NCBI GenBank assembly: GCA_017613855.1
Contig: JAGACY010000113.1
Location: 1 to 13,452 of the forward strand
Length of the DNA stretch: 13,452 nucleotides
Source: Pseudomonadota bacterium
GTDB lineage: Bacteria > Myxococcota > Bradymonadia > UBA4248
Reading direction: 5' to 3'
Shown here: in pieces, positions 1-7,290 of the stretch
Layout of the letters: each line of letters opens with the position of its first letter
Numbering within the stretch: position 1 is the first letter of the stretch
Made by a program: the position numbers and the translations under genes
Notes under the pieces: generated by a model
Told to the model about the DNA's origin: nothing
The model's database searches: none
What the model saw: the letters and a program-made list of their open reading frames with translations, nothing else

Positions 1-1212
1 CTCGTTGGGTTTGTAATCCCAGTGCCAGCATTCGGCAGTATAATTCTTGAAGCCGAATTTTTTGGCATTGTTCTGCAGCCATTTGAATTTGTCCGAGGTA
101 TCGTTTTCTCTTTTAAGACCGGAAATATCAGCAGCAATACCGGTTTGATGGTTGCTTCGTCCGGGTTTGGCGCAATATTTGGTGTTGCCGTCCCACTCAT
201 CGAATAGTTCGATTTGTCCGGAATTGCCGCCGCCATTGGAACCGATGGATGTTTCCTTGTTGGTCATGCCGCGATAGGTACTCGACGTGTTGAGCGTATG
301 TCCGTCTGCTTTGGCGGCATCATACATTTTGTCATAAGCTGCAGCCGCATCAGAGCGCATGGTACCACCGCCTTTAATGGATGTCCCCGTGTAGCTTCCG
401 TTGCATTTGAGGGATGACCAGGATTTGGGTTCGGTGATGTTGTAAACCTCAGGTGCACTTGAGCGGAGTGTTTTCCAGGATGCAGGGCCGCATACACCAT
501 CGACGTCAATGCCGCCACTTCCCTGAATATTGCGGGAATACTGGTAATAGGAGAGTCGAATGAATGTTTGTGAGCCGAAACTGCCGTCTGTGTCGAGCGG
601 TGTCAGGTGGCTGTAATGCCCGAGATACTTATTGAGGTATTTCTGCAGAACGACGACACCTTCGCCTTTTGAGCCTTTTTTGAGTGTGCCATAATCCTTG
701 CCGGTATCGCCGACTTCGGAAGGATCGACCGCGACAGATGGATTTTCGGGTGTTGTGGGCTCGGGTTCGGGATCCGTGGGTGTGGGATCGGCCGGTGGTG
801 GATCGGTTGGCGTGGGGTCGGCCGGTGCCGGTGTTTCAGTTCCGGTCGTTGTGGGTTCCTGATAGGTTGTGTATTTGGCACAGACCCATCCGAAACCGGT
901 ACCATATCCGATTTTGAGCCATCCATTTTGAACTTCGTACACATTGAGCTGTTTGCCCTGTGTCACGCCGCCTATGCGCTGGCTTTCGACACTGGCTCCG
1001 TCGCGGACGTTAAGCGCACCGCAAGTAACTGTGACGGTGCAAATGGGATCATTTTGCTTCACAATGCTCGAACCGCCAGAGGAAGCCGCAGGTTTGGAAT
1101 TTCCCGTGCGGGCCTGTATTGACTGGAGCAATCGATTGGGCGTTGACGAACGCGATAAACTCGATGTCAAACTGGAAGATGCCAGCGTTTTCTTTGATTT
1201 TGCAAGTTCCAT
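1..1212 (-). CDS. VanY-family D-Ala-D-Ala carboxypeptidase with SH3b and peptidoglycan-binding domains (C-terminus cut by window edge)
   Basis: Predicted zinc peptidase that trims peptidoglycan stem peptides. I translated 404 residues before the window edge; the stop codon lies outside. An SH3b domain (about residues 57-105, LNVRDGAS at 67-74) is followed by a Pro/Asp/Thr-rich linker (about 117-145) and a PG_binding_1-like region (about 153-205, with LKKGSKGEGVVVLQKYL). The VanY/PF02557-type catalytic domain runs from about 255 and shows STYR (311-314), SNHQTGIAAD (353-362, His355 and Asp362) and ECWHWD (394-399, Glu394 and His397), the expected zinc ligands and catalytic Glu. The start is set by a strong Shine-Dalgarno, GGAGG six bases before the ATG. 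The first ~50 residues are Ser/Thr/Lys-rich with no hydrophobic core, so I see no Sec signal peptide or membrane anchor, which is odd for a wall enzyme. Family assignment is firm; substrate preference and export route are inferred. Confidence 0.9.
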   Translation of the reverse strand, partial: MELAKSKKTLASSSLTSSLSRSSTPNRLLQSIQARTGNSKPAASSGGSSIVKQNDPICTVTVTCGALNVRDGASVESQRIGGVTQGKQLNVYEVQNGWLKIGYGTGFGWVCAKYTTYQEPTTTGTETPAPADPTPTDPPPADPTPTDPEPEPTTPENPSVAVDPSEVGDTGKDYGTLKKGSKGEGVVVLQKYLNKYLGHYSHLTPLDTDGSFGSQTFIRLSYYQYSRNIQGSGGIDVDGVCGPASWKTLRSSAPEVYNITEPKSWSSLKCNGSYTGTSIKGGGTMRSDAAAAYDKMYDAAKADGHTLNTSSTYRGMTNKETSIGSNGGGNSGQIELFDEWDGNTKYCAKPGRSNHQTGIAADISGLKRENDTSDKFKWLQNNAKKFGFKNYTAECWHWDYKPNE

Positions 1213-1245
1213 AATTCACCTCCATTAAAATACAATCCTACTCTT

Positions 1246-1274
1246 ATTTTACCATAAAATGGGGGTGATATCAA
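1246..1274 (-). promoter_or_regulatory. Sigma70-like promoter of the VanY-family gene
   Basis: Read on the minus strand, TTGATA (1274-1269) is followed after exactly 17 bases by TAAAAT (1251-1246). Transcription would start near 1239, about 27 bases before the ATG at 1212, and the leader contains the strong ribosome binding site GGAGGTGA (1223-1216). Spacing and boxes fit the consensus well, and the position directly upstream of the only minus-strand gene here supports it. No operator is recognisable. Confidence 0.6.
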
Positions 1275-1354
1275 TGATTGGACACAGGAATTCTGAATTA
1301 TTCATAAGCAGTCAGCCGTCTGGTGCTTCCCAGATTCTCATTGGTAAAAACTCT

Positions 1355-1467
1355 ATAATACATAATGCTGAATGCATAATGCAAAATGAGATGCAGTACT
1401 CAAAGTGTTTAGATTATTTTGGGGGGCATCGTCATTCAGCATTATGAATTATGCATTATGCATTATC
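1355..1467. repeat. Inverted pair of degenerate heptamer arrays
   Basis: The left array reads CATAATG, CTGAATG, CATAATG, CAAAATG (1361-1388). The right array reads CATTCAG, CATTATG, AATTATG, CATTATG, CATTATC (1433-1467). 1361-1374 is the exact reverse complement of 1433-1446 (14 bp); allowing one mismatch the match extends to 1355-1374 against 1433-1452. The arms enclose 58 bp. CATTATG is itself nearly palindromic. The element fills most of the spacer between the channel stop and the VanY promoter. I see no transposase and no target duplication. Confidence 0.75.
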
Positions 1468-1507
1468 GAATGATTTAAACCTTCGAAAAAATGCAAGCAT
1501 CAGGGGG

Positions 1508-1527
1508 GGAATAATTACAATTATTCC
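1508..1527. repeat. Perfect short palindrome overlapping the channel stop codon
   Basis: GGAATAATT (1508-1516) and AATTATTCC (1519-1527) are perfect reverse complements around a two-base AC loop and include the TAA stop (1521-1523) of the channel gene. In the minus-strand transcript the hairpin is followed by a C run, not a U run, so it is not a textbook intrinsic terminator. It may protect the 3' end of the message or aid termination with Rho. Confidence 0.45.
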
Positions 1528-2399
1528 ATGGAATCCTGCTTAGAATGTTTTTCTTTTTCAGCGAGTAGTTTGTCTAGTTTTTCTTCGACTCGATTAAGTT
1601 GTTTTTGAAGGTCGTCATTGTTATCGCTCACCATGGCATCGACAAATATCGAGTTAATGAGGGACATGCCGATGATCCCGCCGATGAGGAGGAGTGAGCA
1701 GAAATAGACACGGACAACGTGTTCCCAGATGACATTGTCCATTCCGGCAGCAACGGCATCGGGAATGTCATACCAACCTTCGATGGTAAAAAGCCTGAAC
1801 GTTGAGTATATGGAATCCAAAGGCGTTGCAAAGAAATCTGGTGCAGCATCCTTAAACAGACAGCACCCAATGAGTGCGAAAGTCGTAATCAGAATCAGCA
1901 TGATGAGCATGATTGCATACGATTCTCGGAGTGCCAGCCTGAAGTTTTGGACGATCGTTGAAAAATTCGGGAACAGCCTGACCAGCCTGAAAAAGCGGAA
2001 TACCCTGAAAATTCGCAAAACCAGCAGGAATGAGAGGTTTGCCATGGTTCCCGGGAAAAAGAAGGTGATAAAAGAGGGCAGGGAAACGATAACCAACAAG
2101 CCGTCCATTGCATTGAGTGGTGAAGTCCAGTAGCCTTTGACGCCTTTGTATATGTGTTTGACAATCATTTCGACGATGAAAACAAACGTGCATGCCATGT
2201 CTATGATGTCGAGCGCAACATGATTGACGTCGCTTTCCTGCAGAAAGATGACAATGGCATTGATGATGATCACTGCCATAATGCATTTATCGTTAAGCAG
2301 GAGTTTGCTTAAGAGCGATTGTGGTTCTTTAAGGTATTTTTTCTCTTTCAAATCGGACTCCGGATTTCGGTTTTGGAGTAGCTCTCCAAAAAACGGCAA
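1521..2399 (-). CDS. Single-domain voltage-gated cation channel (bacterial NaV/CaV type)
   Basis: Inner-membrane channel of the 6-TM voltage-gated superfamily, expected to work as a homotetramer passing Na+ or Ca2+. With the chosen start it has 292 residues (NaChBac has 274). S1 is at about 38-54, S2 63-85 and S3 97-115. S4 (123-143) has an Arg every third position (LRIFRVFRFFRLVRLF). S5 is at about 157-182, the pore loop holds TIEGWYDIP (205-213), and S6 (225-256) ends in NSIFVDAMV, close to the NaV S6 end. A coiled coil follows (260-285, DLQKQLNRVEEKLDKLLAEK), typical of the tetramerisation tail. The filter reads TxEGW with a following Asp, unlike the TLESW of NaChBac. I place the start at TTG 2399, because AGGG lies 8 bases upstream; an ATG at 2537 would translate through a terminator-like hairpin and has no Shine-Dalgarno. 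No operon partner is visible. Confidence 0.88.
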   Translation of the reverse strand: MPFFGELLQNRNPESDLKEKKYLKEPQSLLSKLLLNDKCIMAVIIINAIVIFLQESDVNHVALDIIDMACTFVFIVEMIVKHIYKGVKGYWTSPLNAMDGLLVIVSLPSFITFFFPGTMANLSFLLVLRIFRVFRFFRLVRLFPNFSTIVQNFRLALRESYAIMLIMLILITTFALIGCCLFKDAAPDFFATPLDSIYSTFRLFTIEGWYDIPDAVAAGMDNVIWEHVVRVYFCSLLLIGGIIGMSLINSIFVDAMVSDNNDDLQKQLNRVEEKLDKLLAEKEKHSKQDSME

Positions 2400-2430
2400 T
2401 ACTTTTACCCTAAATTGAGCATTGTGACAT

Positions 2431-2471
2431 AAAAAAATGCCGTGCGTATTGCCAACGGCAATAGCACGGCA
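2431..2471 (-). terminator. Terminator-like hairpin upstream of the channel gene, minus orientation
   Basis: TGCCGTGC (2438-2445) pairs with GCACGGCA (2464-2471) and TATTGCC (2447-2453) pairs with GGCAATA (2457-2463). This gives a 15-bp stem with one bulged G (2446) and an AAC loop. On the minus strand it is followed by seven T (2437-2431). No minus-strand gene lies between it and dapF, so it either stops readthrough from far upstream or attenuates the channel transcript, which begins just below it. A weak TTGGCA-18-TATGTC promoter-like pair (2455-2426) overlaps it. A second small hairpin, TTGCC/GGCAA around GTAA (2485-2498), lies beside it and shares the CGTATTGCC word. Confidence 0.6.
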
Positions 2472-2595
2472 CAAGCAGTTCGTATTGCCGTAAGGCAAAA
2501 GAAGTGCAAATTGAAAAAATGCATCACCATTGGACATCGTATGAAAAAAATATCATCATATAAGTCGCTTTTGTTTCAGGAGGAATCATTAAGGC

Positions 2596-3417
2596 ATGCA
2601 ATTCACCAAATACGAAGCCGCAGGCAATGATTTTATTGTTGTGGATGCTCGCAGGGAACCACAGGCATTTGCTTTTTGCCAGCGCAATGCCAGTCGGCTT
2701 TGCGATCGCCATTTTGGCATTGGTGCGGACGGCATTCTCGTAATTACGCAGACGATATCCGGTCTCGAAGAAATTCCTATGGATGCGGCTATGCATGTCA
2801 TCAATTCGGATGGTTCGGTTGCCGCCATGTGCGGTAATGGCATTCGATGTGTGGCGCGCCATATTTACGAATGCGATAACATATCGGCAGATCGTACACT
2901 CAGAATCGGAACTCTCGGCGGACTGCAGCAAGTGAAGTGTCTGGATATTCAGGATGATCATTGGCAAATCGAAGTGATTCTGCAGAGAGCCGTACTCGGT
3001 CGAATCTGCGAAATCGTGCAGTTTGATCGCTTATGGCGCGGTCAGTGCGTCGATGTCGGCAATCCGCATGCCGTCTTCGAAATCGACGAAGATCCGCGTG
3101 AGGCCCTGCAAATTGCGGGTGAATATCTTTCCAATCATGAGACATTCCCGGATCGCTGCAATATCGAGTTCATTCATGCACTTGACGAAAAAACACTCGA
3201 TTTTACGGTGTATGAACGCGGTGCCGGGGCAACTTTGGCCTGTGGTACGGGATGTGTGGCCGCGGCCACAGCTTATGCCCATCATCATGGATTAAGTGGT
3301 AAAACCATCGAAATTCATGCCCCTGGCGGTATTTTAAAGGTCAAAGTCCCCAGCGATTCGTCAGAACATCCGAGATTGATTGGTCCGGCGAGACGCGTAT
3401 TTTCGGGGAATGTGTGA
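2596..3417 (+). CDS. dapF: Diaminopimelate epimerase
   Basis: Converts LL-diaminopimelate to meso-diaminopimelate in the cytoplasm, the last shared step before meso-DAP enters peptidoglycan or becomes lysine. The 273 residues match the usual length (274 in E. coli). The N-terminus has the family motif AAGNDFIVVD (8-17), then RHFGIGADG (38-46). The proton-donor/acceptor cysteines are seen at Cys79 in MCGNG (78-82) and Cys216 in ACGTG (215-219); both halves of the pseudo-symmetric DapF fold are present. AGGAGG (2578-2583) lies 12 bases before the ATG, a little far but the best site; another AAGG sits too close. It is the only plus-strand gene here, divergent from the channel and convergent with secA, so it is probably transcribed alone. 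I see no convincing promoter boxes upstream and nothing unusual in the protein. Confidence 0.97.
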   Translation: MQFTKYEAAGNDFIVVDARREPQAFAFCQRNASRLCDRHFGIGADGILVITQTISGLEEIPMDAAMHVINSDGSVAAMCGNGIRCVARHIYECDNISADRTLRIGTLGGLQQVKCLDIQDDHWQIEVILQRAVLGRICEIVQFDRLWRGQCVDVGNPHAVFEIDEDPREALQIAGEYLSNHETFPDRCNIEFIHALDEKTLDFTVYERGAGATLACGTGCVAAATAYAHHHGLSGKTIEIHAPGGILKVKVPSDSSEHPRLIGPARRVFSGNV

Positions 3418-3420
3418 TTT

Positions 3421-3482
3421 TGTCTGAGGCATTATGCCAGGAGAGCATAGGGGGCACAGACACAGATGGGTGACGGCCCCCT
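3421..3482. terminator. Hairpins between the convergent dapF and secA stops
   Basis: In the 82-bp gap between the two stop codons, AGGGGGC (3449-3455) pairs exactly with GCCCCCT (3476-3482) around 20 bases. TGTCTG (3421-3426) pairs with CAGACA (3457-3462), and GGCAT/ATGCC forms a third small stem near 3428-3438. None is followed by a U run on either strand, so termination here is inferred from the convergent setting. The AGGGGGC/GCCCCCT arms are the same words as the first hairpin of the array at 7291-7307. Confidence 0.4.
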
Positions 3483-3499
3483 GAATGCGTGAACAGCGC

Positions 3500-6400
3500 T
3501 TACAAACCGGGGAAAGGATCATCTCCTTTGTCTTTGTTGATGCCGCCCAGCAGGCTGGATAAATCGAGCTCACCCGAATCATTCTGATCATCACTGCTGG
3601 CGAGTTTTCCGAAATCATCATCCAGGTTGCTGAAATCAAAGCTGCCGCTGCCTCCCAGCAGATCATTGATGGAAGAATCCAGAATGCTGCCGGAATGCTC
3701 TGCATTGACTTCATCTGCCGGTGTATCTTTTGCGGCAATATCGTGGATCGCATTGAGAATCGAATCGACAGTTTCAGCGGGTTTGTGCGGTTTGCTTTCG
3801 GTTTTTCCGAACAAGGAGGCCATGTCGTTCGAGGTATCTTCGAAGTTGGGAATTTCCACTGTTTTGGGAAGTTCGGGATTTTCTTCCGGTTTTGCATCGG
3901 CTTCGGAACCGGTATTTGAGGCAACAGGTGCGTTTGATTCTGTTTCCTCTTGTTCCTCATCGAGTGCTTCTGCCTGCATGCGTTCGGCCATTTTACGCTG
4001 TGCTTCTCTGGCTTCGAGCATGGCTTTCTGAATAGACACCGGCATCAAATCGGCCATAGACATGGCTTTGCGAGGTTCCTCTTTGGGCTGTGGTGCATCC
4101 TCTGTCTCGGCGTTTTCGGGCTGTTCTTCGGAATTTTTGTCATTTCCTCCCAGCATTCCACTCATGAGCTCCAGCATGGACAATGCTTTTTTGGGCTCTT
4201 CACGTTTGACCGGCTCTTCCTCTTTTTTGGGTTGAGACGAAATCCCGAGCAATTCTGCCATAGAGAGGGCTTTTTTGGGCTCCTGCTGTTTTGCAGGTTC
4301 ATCCTGTTTCTTAGGCTGAGATGAGATCGCCATTAATTCGGCCATCGACATCGCTTTTTTGGGCGTTTCGGGCTGTTTTTCCGGCTTCTTCATCATTTGA
4401 GACATCAGAGCACGCAAATCGTTGACCTGTGCGGCATCCGATTGCGGCAGACTTTGTCTGGGTGCTTCGCTTCGCGGTGCACTTTGCGATGCATTCTTTT
4501 GCATGGCGCGCATTTGCTCGCGATTGGCCTTCATGCGCGAGAAATCGGGGACTTCGGCCTGAACTCGGCATACCTGAGTCATCATGCGGACTTTGATGTT
4601 GTGCATCATCTTTTCGAACAGCGTGTATGCTTCGCGCTTGTATTCCTGTTTGGGATCTTTTTGAGCATAACCACGCAGCGAGATGGACTCTCTCAAACTG
4701 GTCATGGTGGTCAAATGTGCGCGCCAGAAATGGTCAATCTCTCTGAGATAGTAATTCTGTGCGAGTTCCATCAAAAGCTCTGTACCGGTTTGACCTTTAT
4801 AAGGACTGTCGTCGCCCAGATTCTTCTCGAATTCACTGACGATTCCATTAAATTTTTCGACCTGTTTATTGTAATGCTTTTCGACCTCATCCCAGACAAG
4901 TTGGATGCGGGCTGCGCGATCACCACGTCCGATCCCTGAAACATCGATATCAAAGCGGTATCCGAAAATACCGTCGAGTGACTTGAGCAAACCTTCCATG
5001 TTCCAGTCTTCGTAGGCCTGTTCGGGCGGCATGAACTCGTCTGCCATGTCGTGAATGACATCTTCGAATGAATCGAGCACAACATTTTCGAGATCCTCAC
5101 CGATGAGGATGGTGCTGCGAAGTTCGTAGATCGATTTTCTTTGGGCATTCATGACATCGTCGTATTCGAGCAGATTCTTACGAATATCGAAGTTTCTGCC
5201 TTCGACGCGTTTTTGTGCTGTTTCAATTGATCGGGAAACAATGCCGGCTTCGATAGGAATATCGGCTTGTTTATCCATGCCGAACATGGCCATGCGGTTT
5301 TTGAGTTCCTCGCCACCGAAGATGCGCAGCAAATCATCATCGAGAGAGAGGAAGAAACGGCTTGCACCCGGGTCACCCTGACGACCGGCACGACCGCGCA
5401 GCTGATTGTCGATGCGGCGTGATTCGTGGCGCTCGGTACCGAGAATGAAAAGTCCGCCAGCGGCCTGGACTCTTTCTTTTTCGGCTGCACACTGGACTTT
5501 ATATTTCTCCAGGACTGCCGGGTATTTGGGATCATCTTTGCTGCCAACTTCCTGGATCGCCAGAAATTCGGGATTGCCGCCGAGCAGAATGTCGGTACCA
5601 CGACCTGCCATGTTGGTTGCAATCGTGACGGCACCTTCGCGTCCGGCCTGTGCGATAATCTCTGCTTCGCGCTTGTGATTCTTGGCATTCAAAACATTGT
5701 GGGCAATGCCGAGTTTCGAAATGGCATCGCTAAAAACCTCGCTCTTTTCTACGCTGACCGTACCTACGAGGATGGGCTGGCCTTTTTGGTGGCATTCCTG
5801 AATCTGTTTGGCAATTGCCTCAATCTTGGCTTTTTCATTAAAGTAAATGACATCCTGATAGTCTTTTCGGATGATCTTCTTGGCCGTGGGAATGCAGACG
5901 ACATCGAGTTTGTAAATCTTCTTGAACTCTTCTGCTTCGGTATCTGCTGTACCCGTCATACCCGCGAGTTTTTTGTACATGCGGAAGTAATTCTGGAAGG
6001 TAATCGTCGCCAGCGTCTGGCTTTCTGCCTGAATTTCGACGCCTTCTTTGGCTTCGATGGCCTGGTGCAGACCGTCAGACCATCGGCGGCCGTGCATCAT
6101 ACGTCCAGTAAAGTCATCGATAATGACGATCTTGCCATTCTCAATGACGTAGTTCTGGTCGAGCTTGTAGAGCGTATGTGCCTGCAAAGCCTTGTTCACA
6201 TGGTGCAGATACTCGATGTATTTGGGATCGTAAATGTTTTCGATTTTGAGGTGCTTTTCGAGTTTTTCAATACCCGATTCGTTCAGGGCAACGCTCTGGG
6301 CTTTTTCATCGACCGAGTAGTCTTCATCGCGCTTGAGGAATGGGACGAGTTTGTTGATCTCTTTGTAAAGGTTGAGATCCTGTTCCATCTGGCCGGAAAT

Positions 6401-7075
6401 AATGAGCGGCGTTCTGGCTTCGTCAATGAGAATGGAGTCAACCTCGTCGACGATGGCATAATGGTGGCCTCTCTGAACGTAGTCAGAGAGCTGATATTTC
6501 ATGTTGTCACGCAGATAATCGAACCCAAATTCGTTGTTCGTTCCGTATGTAATGTCGCAGTTGTAGGATTTGCGGCGTTCGTCATTTTCCATATCGGCGA
6601 GTATTTTACCGACAGACAGACCGAGGAACTTGTAGATTTGTCCCATCCAGTCGGCGTCACGGCTTGCCAGATAATCGTTGACGGTGACGAGGTGGGCGCC
6701 TTTGCCTTCGAGGGCATTTAAATACATGGCCGATGTAGCAACGAGGGTTTTACCTTCGCCCGTTTTCATTTCTGAAATCATACCACGGTGCAGAACAATG
6801 CCGCCGATCATCTGTACATCGTAATGGCGCATGTTCAGTACGCGCTTGCTTGCCTCACGGACTGTAGCAAAAGCTTCGGGCAGGATATCGTCGAGAGATG
6901 CACCATTGGCAAGCATTTCTTTGAATTTCGGTGTTTGAGCCTGTAAATCTTCGTCGCTTAAAGCCGAAATTTCCGGTTCCCAATCATTGATTCGAACCAC
7001 AATGGGATGGAGTTTGCGCATCATGCGCTCATGACTGGTGCCGAAAATGCGCTTAAAAAAACCGCCTATGCTCAT
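3500..7075 (-). CDS. secA: Preprotein translocase ATPase SecA, with long repeat-bearing C-terminal tail
   Basis: ATP-driven motor that pushes preproteins through SecYEG. The 1191 residues compare with about 840-900 in most bacteria. The motor core is intact: Walker A KTGEGKT (104-110), DEVDSILIDEART (210-222), TYGTNNEFGFDYLRDNM (176-192), GMTGTADTEAEEF (372-384), TNMAGRGTDILLGGNPEF (487-504) and RIDNQLRGRAGRQGDPG (554-570), then the helical scaffold and wing to about 845. The zinc-binding CxC...CH end, which binds SecB and lipid in the standard protein, is absent. Instead there is a ~340-residue charged tail (about 850-1191) with four KALSMAELM-like motifs and an Asp/Ser/Gly-rich end (SSINDLLGG, LDLSSLLGG). 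I chose ATG 7075 because GGGAG lies six bases upstream and FFKRIFG follows, as in other SecAs; an in-frame ATG at 7108 lacks a Shine-Dalgarno. It is transcribed toward dapF, probably alone. Confidence 0.97.
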   Translation of the reverse strand: MSIGGFFKRIFGTSHERMMRKLHPIVVRINDWEPEISALSDEDLQAQTPKFKEMLANGASLDDILPEAFATVREASKRVLNMRHYDVQMIGGIVLHRGMISEMKTGEGKTLVATSAMYLNALEGKGAHLVTVNDYLASRDADWMGQIYKFLGLSVGKILADMENDERRKSYNCDITYGTNNEFGFDYLRDNMKYQLSDYVQRGHHYAIVDEVDSILIDEARTPLIISGQMEQDLNLYKEINKLVPFLKRDEDYSVDEKAQSVALNESGIEKLEKHLKIENIYDPKYIEYLHHVNKALQAHTLYKLDQNYVIENGKIVIIDDFTGRMMHGRRWSDGLHQAIEAKEGVEIQAESQTLATITFQNYFRMYKKLAGMTGTADTEAEEFKKIYKLDVVCIPTAKKIIRKDYQDVIYFNEKAKIEAIAKQIQECHQKGQPILVGTVSVEKSEVFSDAISKLGIAHNVLNAKNHKREAEIIAQAGREGAVTIATNMAGRGTDILLGGNPEFLAIQEVGSKDDPKYPAVLEKYKVQCAAEKERVQAAGGLFILGTERHESRRIDNQLRGRAGRQGDPGASRFFLSLDDDLLRIFGGEELKNRMAMFGMDKQADIPIEAGIVSRSIETAQKRVEGRNFDIRKNLLEYDDVMNAQRKSIYELRSTILIGEDLENVVLDSFEDVIHDMADEFMPPEQAYEDWNMEGLLKSLDGIFGYRFDIDVSGIGRGDRAARIQLVWDEVEKHYNKQVEKFNGIVSEFEKNLGDDSPYKGQTGTELLMELAQNYYLREIDHFWRAHLTTMTSLRESISLRGYAQKDPKQEYKREAYTLFEKMMHNIKVRMMTQVCRVQAEVPDFSRMKANREQMRAMQKNASQSAPRSEAPRQSLPQSDAAQVNDLRALMSQMMKKPEKQPETPKKAMSMAELMAISSQPKKQDEPAKQQEPKKALSMAELLGISSQPKKEEEPVKREEPKKALSMLELMSGMLGGNDKNSEEQPENAETEDAPQPKEEPRKAMSMADLMPVSIQKAMLEAREAQRKMAERMQAEALDEEQEETESNAPVASNTGSEADAKPEENPELPKTVEIPNFEDTSNDMASLFGKTESKPHKPAETVDSILNAIHDIAAKDTPADEVNAEHSGSILDSSINDLLGGSGSFDFSNLDDDFGKLASSDDQNDSGELDLSSLLGGINKDKGDDPFPGL
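4043..4360 (-). repeat. Four-copy short linear motif in the SecA tail
   Basis: Four copies of [KR]K-A-[ML]-S-M-x-[ED]-L-[ML] occur at SecA residues 906-915 (KKAMSMAELM), 934-943 (KKALSMAELL), 962-971 (KKALSMLELM) and 1002-1011 (RKAMSMADLM). Spacing is 28, 28 and 40 residues. The linkers are Lys/Glu/Pro/Gln-rich and look disordered; copies 1 and 2 are both followed by ISSQPKK. Each motif could form a short amphipathic helix, which suggests multivalent binding to a partner or membrane. Function unknown. Confidence 0.85.
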
Positions 7076-7133
7076 ATTTTTCTCCCAAATACCGCAATAG
7101 ATATGCACTGCTGGGTGTAATAAGAATTGTCAG

Positions 7134-7175
7134 AAACAAAAGCCTTTGCCCCGTTTAATCCGGGGCATAAAAGGC
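7134..7175 (-). terminator. Terminator-like hairpin in the secA leader (possible attenuator)
   Basis: On the minus strand GCCTTT (7175-7170) pairs with AAAGGC (7147-7142) and GCCCCG (7166-7161) pairs with CGGGGC (7153-7148), with a three-base TAT bulge and a seven-base loop. TTTTGTTT (7141-7134) follows. This is a good intrinsic terminator shape, but it sits between the probable secA promoter (7182-7209) and the secA start (7075), about 60 bases before the ATG. It may therefore be a regulatory attenuator, or it may end transcripts coming from the lipoprotein operon. Confidence 0.65.
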
Positions 7176-7181
7176 CGAAAA

Positions 7182-7209
7182 GATATAGGCACAGCATGTA
7201 TTTTGTCAA
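7182..7209 (-). promoter_or_regulatory. Sigma70-like promoter upstream of secA
   Basis: On the minus strand a perfect TTGACA (7209-7204) is followed after 16 bases by TATATC (7187-7182). Transcription would start near 7175, right at the first base of the leader hairpin, leaving a leader of about 100 bases before the secA ATG. No other candidate of this quality is seen upstream of secA. Confidence 0.6.
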
Positions 7210-7290
7210 ATTGAAATGCAAGTTTTGTTCGAAAACGGGGAAAGACTCTGCCTCAGTGGTGTACTTGCTGTCAGTGACAATTTTTTTGTG

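Noticed and set aside
603..944. Open frames on both strands across 603-944 in the Pro-rich linker region
   Set aside because: They are out-of-frame readings of the VanY-family gene; its own minus-strand frame is continuous through the region with clear domains.
1355..1467. Insertion sequence
   Set aside because: No transposase coding capacity and no visible target duplication; at most a miniature element.
5426..6721. Long plus-strand open frame of 431 codons inside secA
   Set aside because: It lies wholly antisense to conserved SecA motor coding sequence, has no Shine-Dalgarno and gives a Phe/Val-rich protein of no recognisable family, as expected from the codon bias of the opposite strand.
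7076..7108. Alternative upstream ATG for secA at 7108
   Set aside because: No Shine-Dalgarno, and it adds 11 residues not typical of SecA; ATG 7075 has GGGAG at good spacing and the usual FFKRIFG start.
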